Shown here: positions 12,510 to 24,306 of the stretch, one piece after another
Numbering within the stretch: position 1 is the first letter of the stretch
How the letters are laid out: each line of letters begins with the position of its first letter
Source of the DNA: Typhlomys cinereus
Lineage: Eukaryota > Chordata > Mammalia > Rodentia > Platacanthomyidae
Assembly (NCBI GenBank): GCA_023101885.1
Contig: JALPQD010000207.1
Location: 277,001-341,000, forward strand
Reading direction: 5' to 3'
DNA: 64,000 bases
Position numbers and translations under genes: made by a program
Notes under the pieces: generated by a model
The model's input: the letters and a program-made list of their open reading frames with translations, nothing else
What the model was told of the DNA's origin: nothing
The model's database searches: none

Positions 12510-12690
12510 GCCCTACCTAGGGTCTGGCTTAGCCAAGCGGTGACATCGGCCAGGCCGAGAGGCCTCTCTGCTCGATGGCTTTGTGGCCCTGGGTCAGTCG
12601 GGACGCGTCTCTAGGCTTCAGCGTGCTCATCTGCGAGCCAAGCGCAGAACACGCGCTCGGTCTTTGGGGAGCATGTCAATATACGAGAAG
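12510..12690 (+). repeat. MIR SINE, CpG-retaining
   Basis: CCCTGGGTCAGTCGGGACGC and TCAGCGTGCTCATCTGCGAG follow the MIR core order, with unusually many CpGs for such an old repeat. Confidence 0.55.
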
Positions 12691-13084
12691 TTAACTTAGG
12701 GGTGTGGGGGGGATCTGCAAGCCCCTAGCAGCTCAGCGTCTCTAATATCTCCCACCTCAAGGCCTGGCATTGCTGTTGATAAGACGGAGCCAAGAGAGAA
12801 GACTGGGAAAGGTCAGAGTGGGCAGAAGCTGGGAGCTGCGGCCCCAGACGCGGTGTCAGATGACGGTTTCGGGCAAGGATGGGACGAAAGGCTCTTCAGG
12901 GTGACCCCCCCTCTCCCTAAAGTGTCCATCCTATGCCAAACGTTCAGGGACCCCAGCCACCCTGAGACAGTTCTCCCCCCACCCACGCTACATCTCCCAA
13001 CTCACCCACACCCTAGCGACTTCTCCCGAAACTTCTGCTCCGCTCAAACCGTCTGTCGCTGTGCTAGTGATTCACACACTCTTT

Positions 13085-13200
13085 CCTCTTCCCAACTAAT
13101 TATAGCTCCTGAGTGTTTTTTTCCCCCTGGGGAAAAAAAAAATGTCTTCTTAAAAAACATATATCCCCAAGCTGGCGGTAATTAATTTAGTGAGCATTGC
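13085..13200. promoter_or_regulatory. Candidate conserved element: TAATTA sites and CCCC/GGGG palindrome
   Basis: CTAATTATAG (about 13096), a palindromic TTTCCCC-CT-GGGGAAA block (13120-13137) and GGTAATTAATTTAG (about 13177) lie within 115 bases of otherwise repeat-free DNA. Homeodomain-type binding is an inference. Confidence 0.35.
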
Positions 13201-14462
13201 CGTATACATTTCAGAGTGACTCGGAGGAAAGGAGCAGGTCTCAGATGTGGGGGTGTCCACTGACCCTTAGAGGAAGGACTGACGTGGGAGGAGGTCACAC
13301 GAGGACAGGCAGCAGAAGCTCCACCAGGCTCCGTCCGACCCCGCAGCACTCTAGGGAACCAGGAAGAGTGGTCTTGCTGACAATGAGGAGGGTCCTACTG
13401 CGCCCTGCTAGAGGGCGGGCCCAGAGCCACAGCTGAAGCAGGCTGGATGTGGACTCTACTCTTTAGAAGATGAAACGGGGGCTCAGGATCACTTGGAGTC
13501 CACAGTCACCTGCAGCCTAGACAGGGGGAAGCAGGAGGACCATGAAGCGCTCCAAGCGACACGGTCCTCTGTGTCGTGGCTTCCTTGCCTGCCTTTGGGG
13601 AATCACGGCAGCTGTCCTGGAAATGGAACCAAGTTTACAAGCACGGTGTAAACTGCTCTAGAGGTTCAGTGGGTGTCCAAGTGGGCGGCCTGGCCAGCAA
13701 GGAGGGTCCCAAAGCCACAGTGGCTGACAGAAGCAATCTGAGATTGGATCAGATAGAGCCAGAAAGTGCTAGAAAGAGGGCGCGGAGCTACAGAGAACCA
13801 GCCGAGACAGAGAAGGCAGGAAGAACCTCAACCAGAAACTGCCAAGTCTGAGTCCAAGACTGAGGGATTAAAAACCCAGAGAGAGACAAGACAGAGAGAT
13901 GGGGGGAGACCCTGCAAAGGGAGCAGATAGAGTCTCAGACGGAGCGGCAGGGTCAGCTGAGCTGGGGTGTCAGCTCGCACGGAGGGGGAAGGGCTGGTTC
14001 TGCCAAAGGATCGGGGGCTGAGGTTCCGAACAGAGCTCAGAGGGAGTGAGAAGAGAGGGGAAAAGAAAGATGGAGGCATACTGTCTTTGTACTGTCTTCG
14101 TACTGTCTTTGGAGGGCGAGGCTTGCTTCCATGCCACAGGCTCCGTCCGACCCCGCACGAAGACTGCTTGGGGAGCCCTGCCCAGGACAGGGAGGACTCT
14201 GGCCTCAGCCTTAGGAGAGTGGATGGTGACGGGACGAGGGAACAGGAAGGAGATGGCGGCAACCCTGGGGTCGTCCTGGGGGGAATGTCCCCCTACCCTG
14301 ACTCTTACCTGCCGTGCCTCCCTTATGCAAACACGAGGTTCGGTACCCAAGGGCTATGGAAAACCTTGACGGGGCTGGAGCACCTTGTTTCTCTGGGTGA
14401 GGAGGCACTGTCGGGTCCAGATCTCCCTTCTGTTCCATTCCCCCGCAGTGGTTAAGAAAGAC
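13200..14462. other. Unique intergenic DNA with small internal repeats
   Basis: A 21-base string occurs at both 13325-13345 and 14137-14157. An 11-base unit (TACTGTCTTYG) is repeated three times at 14079-14111. Open frames here show no domain. Confidence 0.45.
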
Positions 14463-14765
14463 ATCCTCTCGGGCAGGCGCAGAGGCCCACACCTGTAATC
14501 TGTAATCCCAGCACTTAGCAGGTCGAGGCAGGAGGATTAAGTTCAAGAGCAGCATGAACCACACAGAAAGTTCTAGGTCAGTCTGGGACCCGCAGTAAGT
14601 CGCTATCAAAAACAAGTAACGAAACACCCCATGCGGTGGTGCGTACCTATCATTCCAGCACTCGAGAGGTAGAGGAAGCAGGATTATTGGTGGATTAGAA
14701 GCAAATCTGGTACACATGGTAGGTTCTAGGCCAGCCGAGGCTACAGAGAAACTGCATCAAAACAA
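14463..14765 (+). repeat. Two B1-like SINEs in tandem
   Basis: CACCTGTAATCTGTAATCCCAGCAC (first, about 14463-14615) and GCGGTGGTGCGTACCTATC (second, about 14625-14765). Confidence 0.75.
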
Positions 14766-14962
14766 CATGGGGAAAAAAAGAAGAAAGAAAGGAAAACAAG
14801 GGTAGGGAAAGGACGGAAAGGGAAGAGGAGGGCAGAAGAGGGGAGGACAGGGGAGGGGAGGGAAGAAAGGAAGAAGAGAAGGGAAGGGAAGAAGGAAAAG
14901 GAAGAAGGGAAGAAAGGAAGAGAAGGGAAGAAAGGAAGAAAGGAAAGGGAAGGGAAGAAGAT
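14766..14962. repeat. Polypurine (GGGAA/GAA) tract
   Basis: About 200 bases of nearly pure purine, grown from the A-rich tail of the preceding B1. Confidence 0.85.
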
Positions 14963-17900
14963 GTATCTTCTCTCCCAACTCCTGAGCTCAGAGGTCTGTC
15001 CCTTTGTGAGGTTCCTCAGACAGGCCGTGCCTCCTTTAGTCTGACATAAGATCGTGCCCCTTCCCCTAGGCCTTTGAGGAAAAATCTCCCCCCCCAACCC
15101 TCCAAGCCTGAGGGCAGGCCCTGCCACCCACTTCAGACCCCTAAAGACAAGTCCTGTCACACCTCAGACTGTTCAGGACAGAGCTGGCCACTCCCTCGGC
15201 CCCTCAGATCTCTCAGGATAAGTAAGACCCACTACTGCCTCTCTTTGAAGCTCAGAACAGCCTCTCACCCCTTGTACCCTGGAGACGGACCTGCCACCTC
15301 CCAGAAGCCAGAGAACAAGGGCCCTGCTGACCTACGTATTAGACCCTTGGGAACGGAGACCCCTCAGAGAGGGCCTTGCTATCCCACTCGTTCATCTGTC
15401 CTCAGGACAGGGCCTGTCTGCCGTAAGACCCCCTCATCTTCCTGGCCAGGGCAGGACCCCTCCCCCACCGCCCCAGCCTTGCTCTGCTTTGGCAGCTGAG
15501 GAGGTGTTGACAGTCTGCTAACCACAGGCAGCCAGCCTCTGGCTCCAGGCATCGCTTCCCCCAGCTTCTCCAGACACCTGACCCGGCTCCGCGCCTGCCC
15601 TGGGTCAGGGCCCAGTGCCCGGGACCCGTTAGCCAGGCAGCTGTTAGGATTTCCGGCACAGGGGATTCTCTGATCCACGCTCTCGTCTGGACTCTCCTGG
15701 CCAAGTCTGCGTTCTTCTGGGGTCTGTGTCTGAGCCTTGGCGCATCTGTTGTGAGAAAGGAGGGAGACAGAGCAGAGAGCAGGTGGGGTTGCCTCGAGCC
15801 CGGGAGGCCAGCATGGGCCCTAGGAAGACGCCCGTGAGCTCCAGAAATGGGGAAAAAAATGGCTGCCAATTCTTGGCAGGACTTTTGCTATTACAGCAGA
15901 CAGGGACTTGTAGTCTCCTTACCTGCCGTCCAGACAGCCCAGCAGTCTTGCAACACATGGCGGCCAGGGTTCTTATTTATTTTTGATGAAAATACCTATT
16001 TCATGGGTCTCCCAAGCAAACCAGGAAATCTTTTGTCATAACTCTGTGTGTGTGTGTGTGTGTGTGTTTTGACTCTTAACTAGACAACTCAGGATAGCGT
16101 TTGGGTCCATCCAACCTGGACTCTGGGAAGACGATCTACCTTCATTTCTTTACCTGTGAGATGGGCTGCAGCAAGTCCTGTTTCAGAGAGTACTGAGAAC
16201 AGACAAGATTTGCCCCCGAAACAGAGACATAAATGGCTACAGTTAAAGCAACCCAAGATTCACCAAGAGGCTCTGAGAAATGCCTTGCTCCCTCTAATCA
16301 TCTCCTGGCTTGGGGAGACAGGCAGCCCTCACCCCACTGCAGCCATGGGAAAGACCTCGCCAACTCCCCATAACCCAGAAGGGGTTCCTTTCTAGAAGTA
16401 ACCATGGCCAAGTCCCCTTCCTCTCACCTTCTTTTGCAAAGGAGTTTGCCGGCTTTCTATTGCTCTCTGGAAGCAGCGGCCCAAGCCAACCTCTGCACCT
16501 CCTATTAGCCCCGCCTCTTTCCAGGCCGGCCTGGCCTTTGGCCCTAGCGTCTTCAACAAGAAGAGAAAGAGAGGAGAGCTGGCCACCCCCATCCCAGACC
16601 GTTTTTAGCCCCCTGGGAACTCGGCGTCCTCCCAGCGAGGGTGCGTGGGTCGTAGTAGGTATTAATAGCTCAGCCGGAGGAGGTGACAGGGAAACTCACA
16701 GCCAAACTCTGGGGGCCTTCCATCCTGGGCAGGCTGGGCAGTCCTCTGGCCCCCATCTTTCCTGCTGACTCTAAACGTCACTATTCTTGTAGCCCCTGCC
16801 TTTCACACACGCCTCTGGCTGCCCGCTCAGTGGAACTTCCTGCCATCCCCTTGGACCAGAGCCCTGGTGGTTGTGGCCTGAGGCTGCTCTGTTGACCAGG
16901 CCTTGTGGGAGATGAGAACAGAAGAGCCTGTGATAAGGCTTCCCCCTGCGCCCTTCTCTGTCTGCTGGCCAGCTGTTCATTCCTGCGTGCATACTCCACC
17001 CCTGGATCCTCCGCTGGTACAGTGTGGGCATGTCCCCAAATGTCTGTCTCGGTGCTGGGCTTGTAGCACGAAGAGAGGTGGGGAAAAACAGATGGGAGAA
17101 TGACAGCCCGTAAAAAGTGTCCTGAAATTTCCACCTGCAGAGTGCTTGAGAGTGGGGAGGATGAGGAATATCTCAGGGCAGCTTGACAAGGATTAAGGCT
17201 CTGGGCCGTGACTGGGGACACAGCCTTGGCCCAATGTTCCCCCCTAAGTCCCGTGCCGTTCACTAACTCGCACCTGTCTCTAGCATTCATCTTTGCCCTC
17301 TGAGCTCACCTGCCCCACTCTGCAGCCTGAAATCTCCGGGCCAGAAACTAGCCACACTGAGGAAGTATGGTGAGTGTTGGAGTGACCGACCTCCCGCTCA
17401 TAAGCCAACAAGCAGACCCTCAGAGGGGTACGTCCTGAGAGGGCGAAGCCAGAGTCTGAGCGTTTGGAGGCGGCTTCCGTCCTAGCCCTCTCCACAGTCA
17501 TAGTCCGCGGCCCCTGTCTGCTGACCACAGCATCTCCCTGCTCTCTCATTCCTAAGAGGTGAGAATGGTTCTGGGTTTCTGTGGGGGGGGGTCCTCAATC
17601 AACAATTGACTGACTAACCTAATCCTCTGGCCTCTGACATCTGACCCGACCTCAGCCTAAGTCCTGAATAATGCCTCCTGCCCTTTGACCTCTGACTCCC
17701 TGTCACATCTAGGCCTCCGGTTGCCAGGCAAGATGATGCCCAAACCTCTTGATCTCTGATCTCGGCTCCAGTTTAAGACCCGCCCTGAGGCCAGACGGAT
17801 GCTGGGACACTCGCTTCTGCTTTCCCACCCAGCCCCGAGCCGAAGGTGGCTGGTCCCTACCTCTCTTTCTGAGCCTCCGTCCTGGGCCTGCGTAGTTCCC

Positions 17901-18313
17901 CAGCTCTGGAGCAGCCCCCTCACCCTGGGTCCTGAGGCAAGATGACACTAGGCACACATGCATCACACGGCTTTGTGACTTCGAAGAGCAAAGACTGGAA
18001 CGAATGCTGTTTCCAGAATGGATCTTACTGGGCTGGGCTGAGGGCAAAGCAGAGAGCCCACAGCAGTGAGGACGGAAATAGGCAGATGCACCCTTAAACA
18101 CAGAGACATGGTACGGTGGGCTACAGGAGTCCTTGGATAACCTGGGTCTGTGATCACACTTGCCGTGAACTCCATACCATAATCTGGAAGAAACCAACTA
18201 TGATAAATATGTCCCCTCCACACATCAACTTCCATTTTCTTTTTTAGCCAAGAGACACATATTCCTGGTGGCTCAGAGTGCAAATTGGGTCTGAGTCCCG
18301 TCTTCCTTCCTTT
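14963..18313. other. Mostly unique intergenic DNA
   Basis: Holds a (TG)n at 16044-16066 and a MIR-like stretch at about 16100-16215 (TTCTTTACCTGTGAGATGGG). No coding exon supported. Confidence 0.4.
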
Positions 18314-18353
18314 TTTAAAATTTTTTTATTATTTATTCAATTGCGTGTATGTA

Positions 18354-18385
<32 letters not shown>

Positions 18386-18575
18386 AAACCACAGACGAAT
18401 TCGGGAACCACCATGGATGCCTCCACCTCCTCCTTGTTTACTCTGCCCCGGGATTCACAGGACCAGAAACGCAGGCTGCCCCCGCTTCTGCCTATATGTG
18501 GGGTTTAGGATCCAAACTCAGGACCTTCCACCTGCAAGGCAGAGGCTTAATCCCTGAGCCACCTCTCCAGCCCCC
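18314..18575 (-). repeat. Antisense long-body tRNA-derived SINE
   Basis: Runs from TTATTATTTATTCAATTG and (TG)n to CCACCTCTCCAGCCC. An imperfect TCTTCCTTCCTT duplication flanks it. Confidence 0.85.
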
Positions 18576-18609
18576 CATCTTCCCTTCCTACGAGCAATGA
18601 GAACTAAGT

Positions 18610-18665
18610 CACGCTGCTCGGCTTCCTAACGTGTCAGCATTCTCATCTGTAACATGGAACCCTGT
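18610..18665 (+). repeat. MIR fragment
   Basis: CATTCTCATCTGTAACATGG matches the MIR 3' core. Confidence 0.5.
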
Positions 18666-18754
18666 GCACTTTCCTCCAAGGGTTTCCTCTTGTCAACAAG
18701 CAACAAGTAGACTGTCCTTGCACAGGCCCAGCACAAACCAGGAGCCCACAATGG

Positions 18755-19003
18755 TGGGCTGGAGAGATGGCTCAGTGGGTAAAGAGTTTGCTGTACAAGC
18801 ATGACGACCAGAGTTTGAATCTCCAGAAACTATGTAAAGCTGGACCATAGAAAGGTCATGTGTCTGTAATCCCGGTGCTCCTATAGGGAGATGGGAGGTG
18901 GAGACAGGTGGATCCCCGGAAGCCTACAGACCAGTTAGCCTGGATATGCAGCATGGATATGCCCAAGATTGTCTCTCATCTCCACATACTGGGGCACGTA
19001 CAT

Positions 19004-19051
<48 letters not shown>

Positions 19052-19055
19052 GAGT
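18755..19055 (+). repeat. B2-type SINE composite with (CA)n
   Basis: Head GGGCTGGAGAGATGGCTCAG, B1-like middle TCTGTAATCCCGGTGC, (CA)n at 19007-19050. Confidence 0.75.
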
Positions 19056-19061
19056 TTGCTA

Positions 19062-19205
19062 GCTAGATATGGTGGTGCATGCCTTTAATCTCAGCACTTG
19101 GGAGATGAAAATAGGAGACTCAATTCTCAAGTCCAGCCTCAGCCACATAGCAAGTTGGAGGCCAATCTAAGCTACGTGAGATCCTGTTTTGAGAAAAGGG
19201 AGAGG
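19062..19205 (+). repeat. B1 SINE
   Basis: GATATGGTGGTGCATGCCTT / TAATCTCAGCACTTGGGAG is the B1 start; it ends in GAGATCCTGTTTTGAGAAAA. Confidence 0.85.
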
Positions 19206-20164
19206 GAGGGAGGCCTAGACGCCCACCAAGAGCTCCTTAAGATGCATTTGTGCCACACAGTCTGGAAACCTTGACTTAGATTCTAGGTCGGCCGCAGGAC
19301 CAAATGTAGCGTGAGCTGACAACGACGGGCCCTGGAATGGCATGGAATTTGGCAGCATGGAATTAGGTCACAGAATTCTTAAAAAACAGAGAAACTACAG
19401 AAGCATAAAAAACTCAGCATCTCAGGGCACAGTGCTCCCGAAGCGAGAATGGCATGAGCCAACTAAGAAAATAAGGGCCGCAGCCGCCCACGGCAGCCTG
19501 GATCCTGGGCTCCCTCCATGGGACCGGGAGGGCGAGGGCTCTCCAGCACAGCTATGGTCTCGAATCCCTCTATTTCCTGGGGATTCCCCTTCTTTCTGCC
19601 AGCTCAGGTACCCCAAAGGCCTGAGGCTCCTAGAGTGCTCCCTCTTCACTTGACTTCCCTCCACTCGGATGTCCCATGTGGCTGGGTGAATCCTTGGGGT
19701 GGTCTCTGCTCCCCTCAGCCTTCATCAGCTAGAGGATGGAGGAGGGGTCTGCAGAGTGGAATCCTGACACAGCAATGAACTCAGGCCCCGTTCCTCCGGC
19801 CTTCCTGTCCTCACAGGTACATAACGAATCAGCATGTGGGAGGAAAATGAGCCCCCACCCTGTAGGGGCGCCTACGGCCATGGTTTATATGTGTCTTTGA
19901 TTCTGGAGCCCGAGGGCCAGAGGTGGGAGTTGCATACTCAAGATCACGCAGTTTACAGTAGCCGGGGAATGTGTGACCTAAAGCTGGACTCTTGAGAGGA
20001 AAGGGGAGGTGGCAGGTTGTAGTTGTCATATAAACTATGGCTTAAGGGCCCGCAGCAGAGACCTGGGCTTGATCTCTAGGGTGGAGGTTGGGGTGGTCTA
20101 GCCTCCACCATGGCCAGCGGAGCCCTTCCTCCTGGTCCAGTCCCACACGACCTTTCCAGGTGGC
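19206..20164. other. Unique intergenic DNA
   Basis: No gene or clear repeat recognised. Confidence 0.4.
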
Positions 20165-20365
20165 TAATAAGAGCTTGGGCATCACTCAGTAATTGGCCTC
20201 ATTAGGCAGCTAGGGATACCCAGGGGGTGGGGTGGCGGATGCGGAGCCTCGTGGGGACAGGCCAGACAGCAGCCTGTTAATTACCTGAAAAATCAGACAA
20301 TTAGGCTTTCTGCCACCCGCCTGCCCACGTCCTGCTGGCCCCTAATTACTGAACGGCTGCTGAGC
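20165..20365. promoter_or_regulatory. Candidate enhancer: cluster of homeodomain-type sites
   Basis: Five ATTA/TAAT cores lie within about 160 bases: TAATTG at 20190, CATTAG at 20200, TTAATTA at 20277, CAATTAG at 20298, CTAATTACT at 20342. They are separated by GC-richer, repeat-free DNA. Such spacing is typical of conserved developmental elements. No conservation data are available here. Confidence 0.4.
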
Positions 20366-20489
20366 AGGCTGGGAGTGACCTGGATTCTGATGGAAGTCCA
20401 GTCCTGCCGTCTCCCCAGTACCCACAATCTGGCCTCCATCACAGGTTGCAGACACAGACTTGGGATGGGGTGTGTCTTTCAGGAATGTT

Positions 20490-20530
20490 CCCCCTACCCC
20501 CACCCCCACCCCACCCCCACCCCCGCAGCC
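20490..20530. repeat. (CCCCA)n tract
   Basis: Short tandem CCCCCA/CCCCA units; G-rich on the minus strand and potentially quadruplex-forming. Confidence 0.8.
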
Positions 20531-21359
20531 CCTTGATCCTGTCCTGGACCTTCCTGCCCACATCTCCTGCCAAAGGCATCCTCTGAGAAGTATGGACCCG
20601 AGGTACCCACTGTGAGGGGAAAGAGTGTGAGGTGTGGGTGAGGGACAGACAACCAAAAGGGGGGATTCAGGAATTAGGGATGAAGTGGCTGAAAGTCCTC
20701 TCTTGCTTCTTCCAGGTGAAAGTTAGGATGTGTTTAGGAATAATGAGGAGAGGAAATTGAGCATTCTCCTGCGGTTAGGGGGTGGGTGGGAGGACTGGAA
20801 TCTATTTGCAGGGAGGCCTCCCACGCAGGAGTGAGAAACACTGAAACAGAGCAAGAGCAGTGGTTGGGGACAGTGTGGGGGAGAAGGCCAGATCGTCCTG
20901 GAAGCCACCAGAAGCGGAGTGATCAGGCTGAGGCAGGTAAGGGCACGTGGTCCACCAGCACACATGGAGACCCACAGACGGATTCTCCTCTGTAGAGTCC
21001 CCCCACCCACCTCAAAGATGGAGAGACATCTTGTACATCAAGCTAAAGACCTCCAGATGGACCCTGCCGGGGGAGAGTGAGTGGGTAGTGGGGTGGCTCA
21101 GGAGCTGGACAGAGACACATGCCCTGTGCCTCGTCCTGAATGTTCCAGAACCTGAAAGAAAATGTCTGCTCATGAAGGATCAGCTTGCAGGAAATACTTG
21201 CCACCAATTTCCAGACTAAAGTCCTTAGCTGGTTCCCTTCAGGAACTGAAAACCCCTTCTTCTGTTTCCCTGGTGGACCGGTTGTTCCCAAGGTGCTGAC
21301 TGCTCAGGAAACCACTCCCACCCGCAGAAGATTCCAGAAGGTAAACGAATCCGTCTGAG

Positions 21360-21590
21360 AGTGTAGCTCTTGGTTGGCGCGGTGCTTGCCTAGCATGCAA
21401 GAGGCCCTGGGTAGAGTCCCGGCAGCGGATAAGCTGGCGTGGGAGCACACATCTGCAATCCCAGCCCTTGGGAGATGGCAGGCAGGAGGATCAGTTCTAG
21501 GTTGTTTTGGGTCACAAAGCTAATTTGAGTCAAGCCTGGGCTACATGAGAATTTGTTACAAAAAAAAAAAAAAAAAAAAAAAAAACCTTA
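21360..21590 (+). repeat. B4-like SINE (ID head plus B1)
   Basis: GCGGTGCTTGCCTAGCATGC head, B1-like CACACATCTGCAATCCCAGC, ending in a 28-base A-run. Confidence 0.75.
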
Positions 21591-22109
21591 AGATCGTGTG
21601 GCCATCTGGCCAGAATGGCCCCAGAGAGGCATCTGGTCTTCCAATGCCATCCTGACCCAGACAGAGGCGGCACCATGGTAACAGGGTAGAGGAGACACAG
21701 GCAGGAAATTGGACAGCACCGGAAGACTGGGCCCTGGGGTTGAGCTCTGACAGAAGTCACACGGATCCTTGTCCCTAAGTTCAGCTCCGGGGCCTTGGGG
21801 GGGCCCTTCTATCAGACCCCTCCTGATGTGGGTCAGGAAGCGATCCCGAGCTTCCTTTACCCAGACTCTGAATCCTGAAACTCATTAGGGAAGCTGAACG
21901 TGGAGGGCGCAGCCACGGACCCCCTCCTCCCCTCCATGGGGGGCTTGCTGACCCCTCATCGCTACATGACAGTCCCGTGCTCGGTAACCCCACTTGACCA
22001 GGCACCCAGGAATTTCCTGCTAAACACGTGGCGATCACTGCAAAGATGTGGGGCCTCCAGGCTCCTGCCAGCTGCTCCCCAGAGAGTCAGAGTCCGGTGA
22101 CACATGCAT

Positions 22110-22158
<49 letters not shown>

Positions 22159-22692
22159 CAACCTGTGGCCCTGACTGCTACATTGCCAGGATTCATGAGC
22201 CAGCTTGTGCCCTCGCACCTACCTCCAGGGCACTGGTCCGGCCTTCACGCTCACCACCTCTCTCTGATCTTATTCAAGTGGCCCCAGGCTTGTGCTTGCC
22301 TAACTTCCGAGAACAGGTGGGGCCTCGGCGTGTGTCACCCCCTCATGGTGAATGAGACACAGAGCACGCCCTGTGACTGTGTTACATGGACAGGCTGGCA
22401 TGTATATATCGGGGGTTGTTGGTAAACCAGTGATTGGTCCCAAGGTCCCTCTGCCAGTATGGCAGATACAGGATTTGAACCTAGAACTTGGGTTCCCAAC
22501 TATTCTCTTATCCTTGGACTCCGTCTGATCACCCACCAGAGGTTCCCTTTAAGATTCCGGCACAGCCCGCCTGCCCACCCAAGACAAGACTCGCTCTTGG
22601 TCCTCCATCCCAGGGGGTGATATGCAATACCAATCAGGAGGGAGCCAAGGGCGGTGCAGGAGCAGCAAAACTGAAAAAAAAAAAAATCAACA
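21591..22692. other. Unique intergenic DNA with (CA)n
   Basis: (CA)n at 22113-22155 and a short A-run at about 22674. Nothing else supported. Confidence 0.4.
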
Positions 22693-23263
22693 AACCATGA
22701 TTTGGAAAATCAGAGACTCTACATCAACCACCTGGAACCAGGTCAGCCTAATCTCTCCCTATCCTAAAGCTCAGGGAAATTTGTGGAAGAGGGGGCGGTA
22801 AGATTGTAAGAATCTAAAGATGAAGAGAGCAACGATATGCAAGATACTCCACACAAGTTAGGGCCGAAGTAATCATAATAGGACTTTGCATGACCTGCAC
22901 AATGACCAACATATCATTGAACCGCCAAAGTCTAGCATGGATCACAGGCACTAGGCTCCTTAGAGGCAAGGGATTCACAGCCACAGTAGTGTTCCTATAC
23001 TAGGGGAACACAAGAAAGGGCTCTAGGCAATGCCACTGAGTCCTTACACCTCATCAGAGAGGAGGACCCAGAGGGAAGTTTGACATGCACACTAAAGGAT
23101 GCTCCAGGAATGGGGGGGAGGGCAAGAGAAAAGGAGGGAGAGGGAAAGGAAAGGAAAAAGGGGGGAGGGAACAAGGGGATCCAGGGAAGGGTGGAGGGAG
23201 GGAAGGGAGTGGGGTACCTATCAATTTTGTATGAGTGGAAGAAATAAATTTTAAAAAAAGATG
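22693..23263 (+). mobile_element. 5'-truncated L1 3' end
   Basis: Non-coding A-rich sequence passes into a G-rich polypurine tract (23105-23215), then GGGTACCTATCAATTTTGTATGAG and an A-rich tail. The last 45 bases are homologous to the L1 end at 26730-26789. No ORF2 frame remains. Confidence 0.6.
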
Positions 23264-24038
23264 CTGGCACAGTGGACACCCACGAATGTGTGCTCCCACT
23301 TCTGGCTACCACCAATCAGCTAATTCACTGGGTCCCTGGAGGGCCAGGACTTGCTGCTGCTGCTCCTGCGTGCTCATCTGAAGAAAGAGGATATATCGCC
23401 TGGTCCGGAAGTCTCCATTGTGATGTCACTTCCAGGGTCCAAAGCTGGCAGGGAGCCCCTGGGGAGGGCAGTGTAAGTGAGAAGAGTGAGAACGGGGTTC
23501 CCGCGCATCTCATCATTCCCCCTAAGATTCAGTGAGAGGAAGAAGAGCCAGATAGCACCATGGTCTCACCAACCCGAGGCCTTCTTCTGCCCCAGCGCAT
23601 GTTCAGTCAGAACTAGATACAACCCACCTGTGCCCATCACTCTCCGTGCCCTTGGCAGGCAAGCCTGCTTCCTCTTGCATCCTCAGCCGATGCAGGCGAA
23701 CAATAGCATTAAATCTGCGAGATCTATTTTCTATAAGGAGAAATAGAAACCTGAAGAGGTCAGGCGATGCCCCAAGGGCAATGGCAAAGTCAGGACCCTC
23801 ACTCTGACACATGGAGTAGCATCCCCATCACATGACACTCCGGTTTGGGGAGGGGGAGTGGGGGAAAGGTAGTCACATCCCGCAGAATGCAGCAGATAAC
23901 ATCTATAGTTTCTCTTGAGCATGTGGGAAGAAACCATTTATTTTAAGTGAGTCTGGTTAAGTAGCCCCTTGAGCCGTATACCTGGTGGACCATCGTGATG
24001 GCCGGGCCTGTAAGAGGAACCTACTCAAGGTGCCCTTA
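23264..24038. other. Unique intergenic DNA with MIR-like remnant
   Basis: Antisense MIR-like pattern at about 23700-23815 (CTATAAGGAGAAATAG ... CATGGAG). Confidence 0.35.
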
Positions 24039-24259
24039 GGGATGAGGAGATGGCATGGTAGTTAAAAGCCTTTGGCAAGCAAAAGGATGCGAGTTTGGAT
24101 ACCCAGATCCCATGTGAAAATATAGTGCTAGCTTATAATTCCAGCCCTGGAAGGCAGAGCCTGGGAAACCCAGAGCAGAGCAATAAGGAGGTAGAACAAT
24201 CCAGGGTGATGTCACCCCTGGCCCTCCACAAGTACACATATTCACACATACACACACAG

Positions 24260-24299
<40 letters not shown>

Positions 24300-24306
24300 G
24301 CACATC
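24039..24306 (+). repeat. Long-body tRNA-derived SINE, diverged head
   Basis: GAGGAGATGGCATGGTAG head, GGAAGGCAGAGCCTGGGAAA body, CA-rich tail. Confidence 0.75.

Noticed and set aside
14211..14717. 168-codon minus-strand frame
   Set aside because: Half of it is antisense B1 and the rest lacks any domain or splice support.
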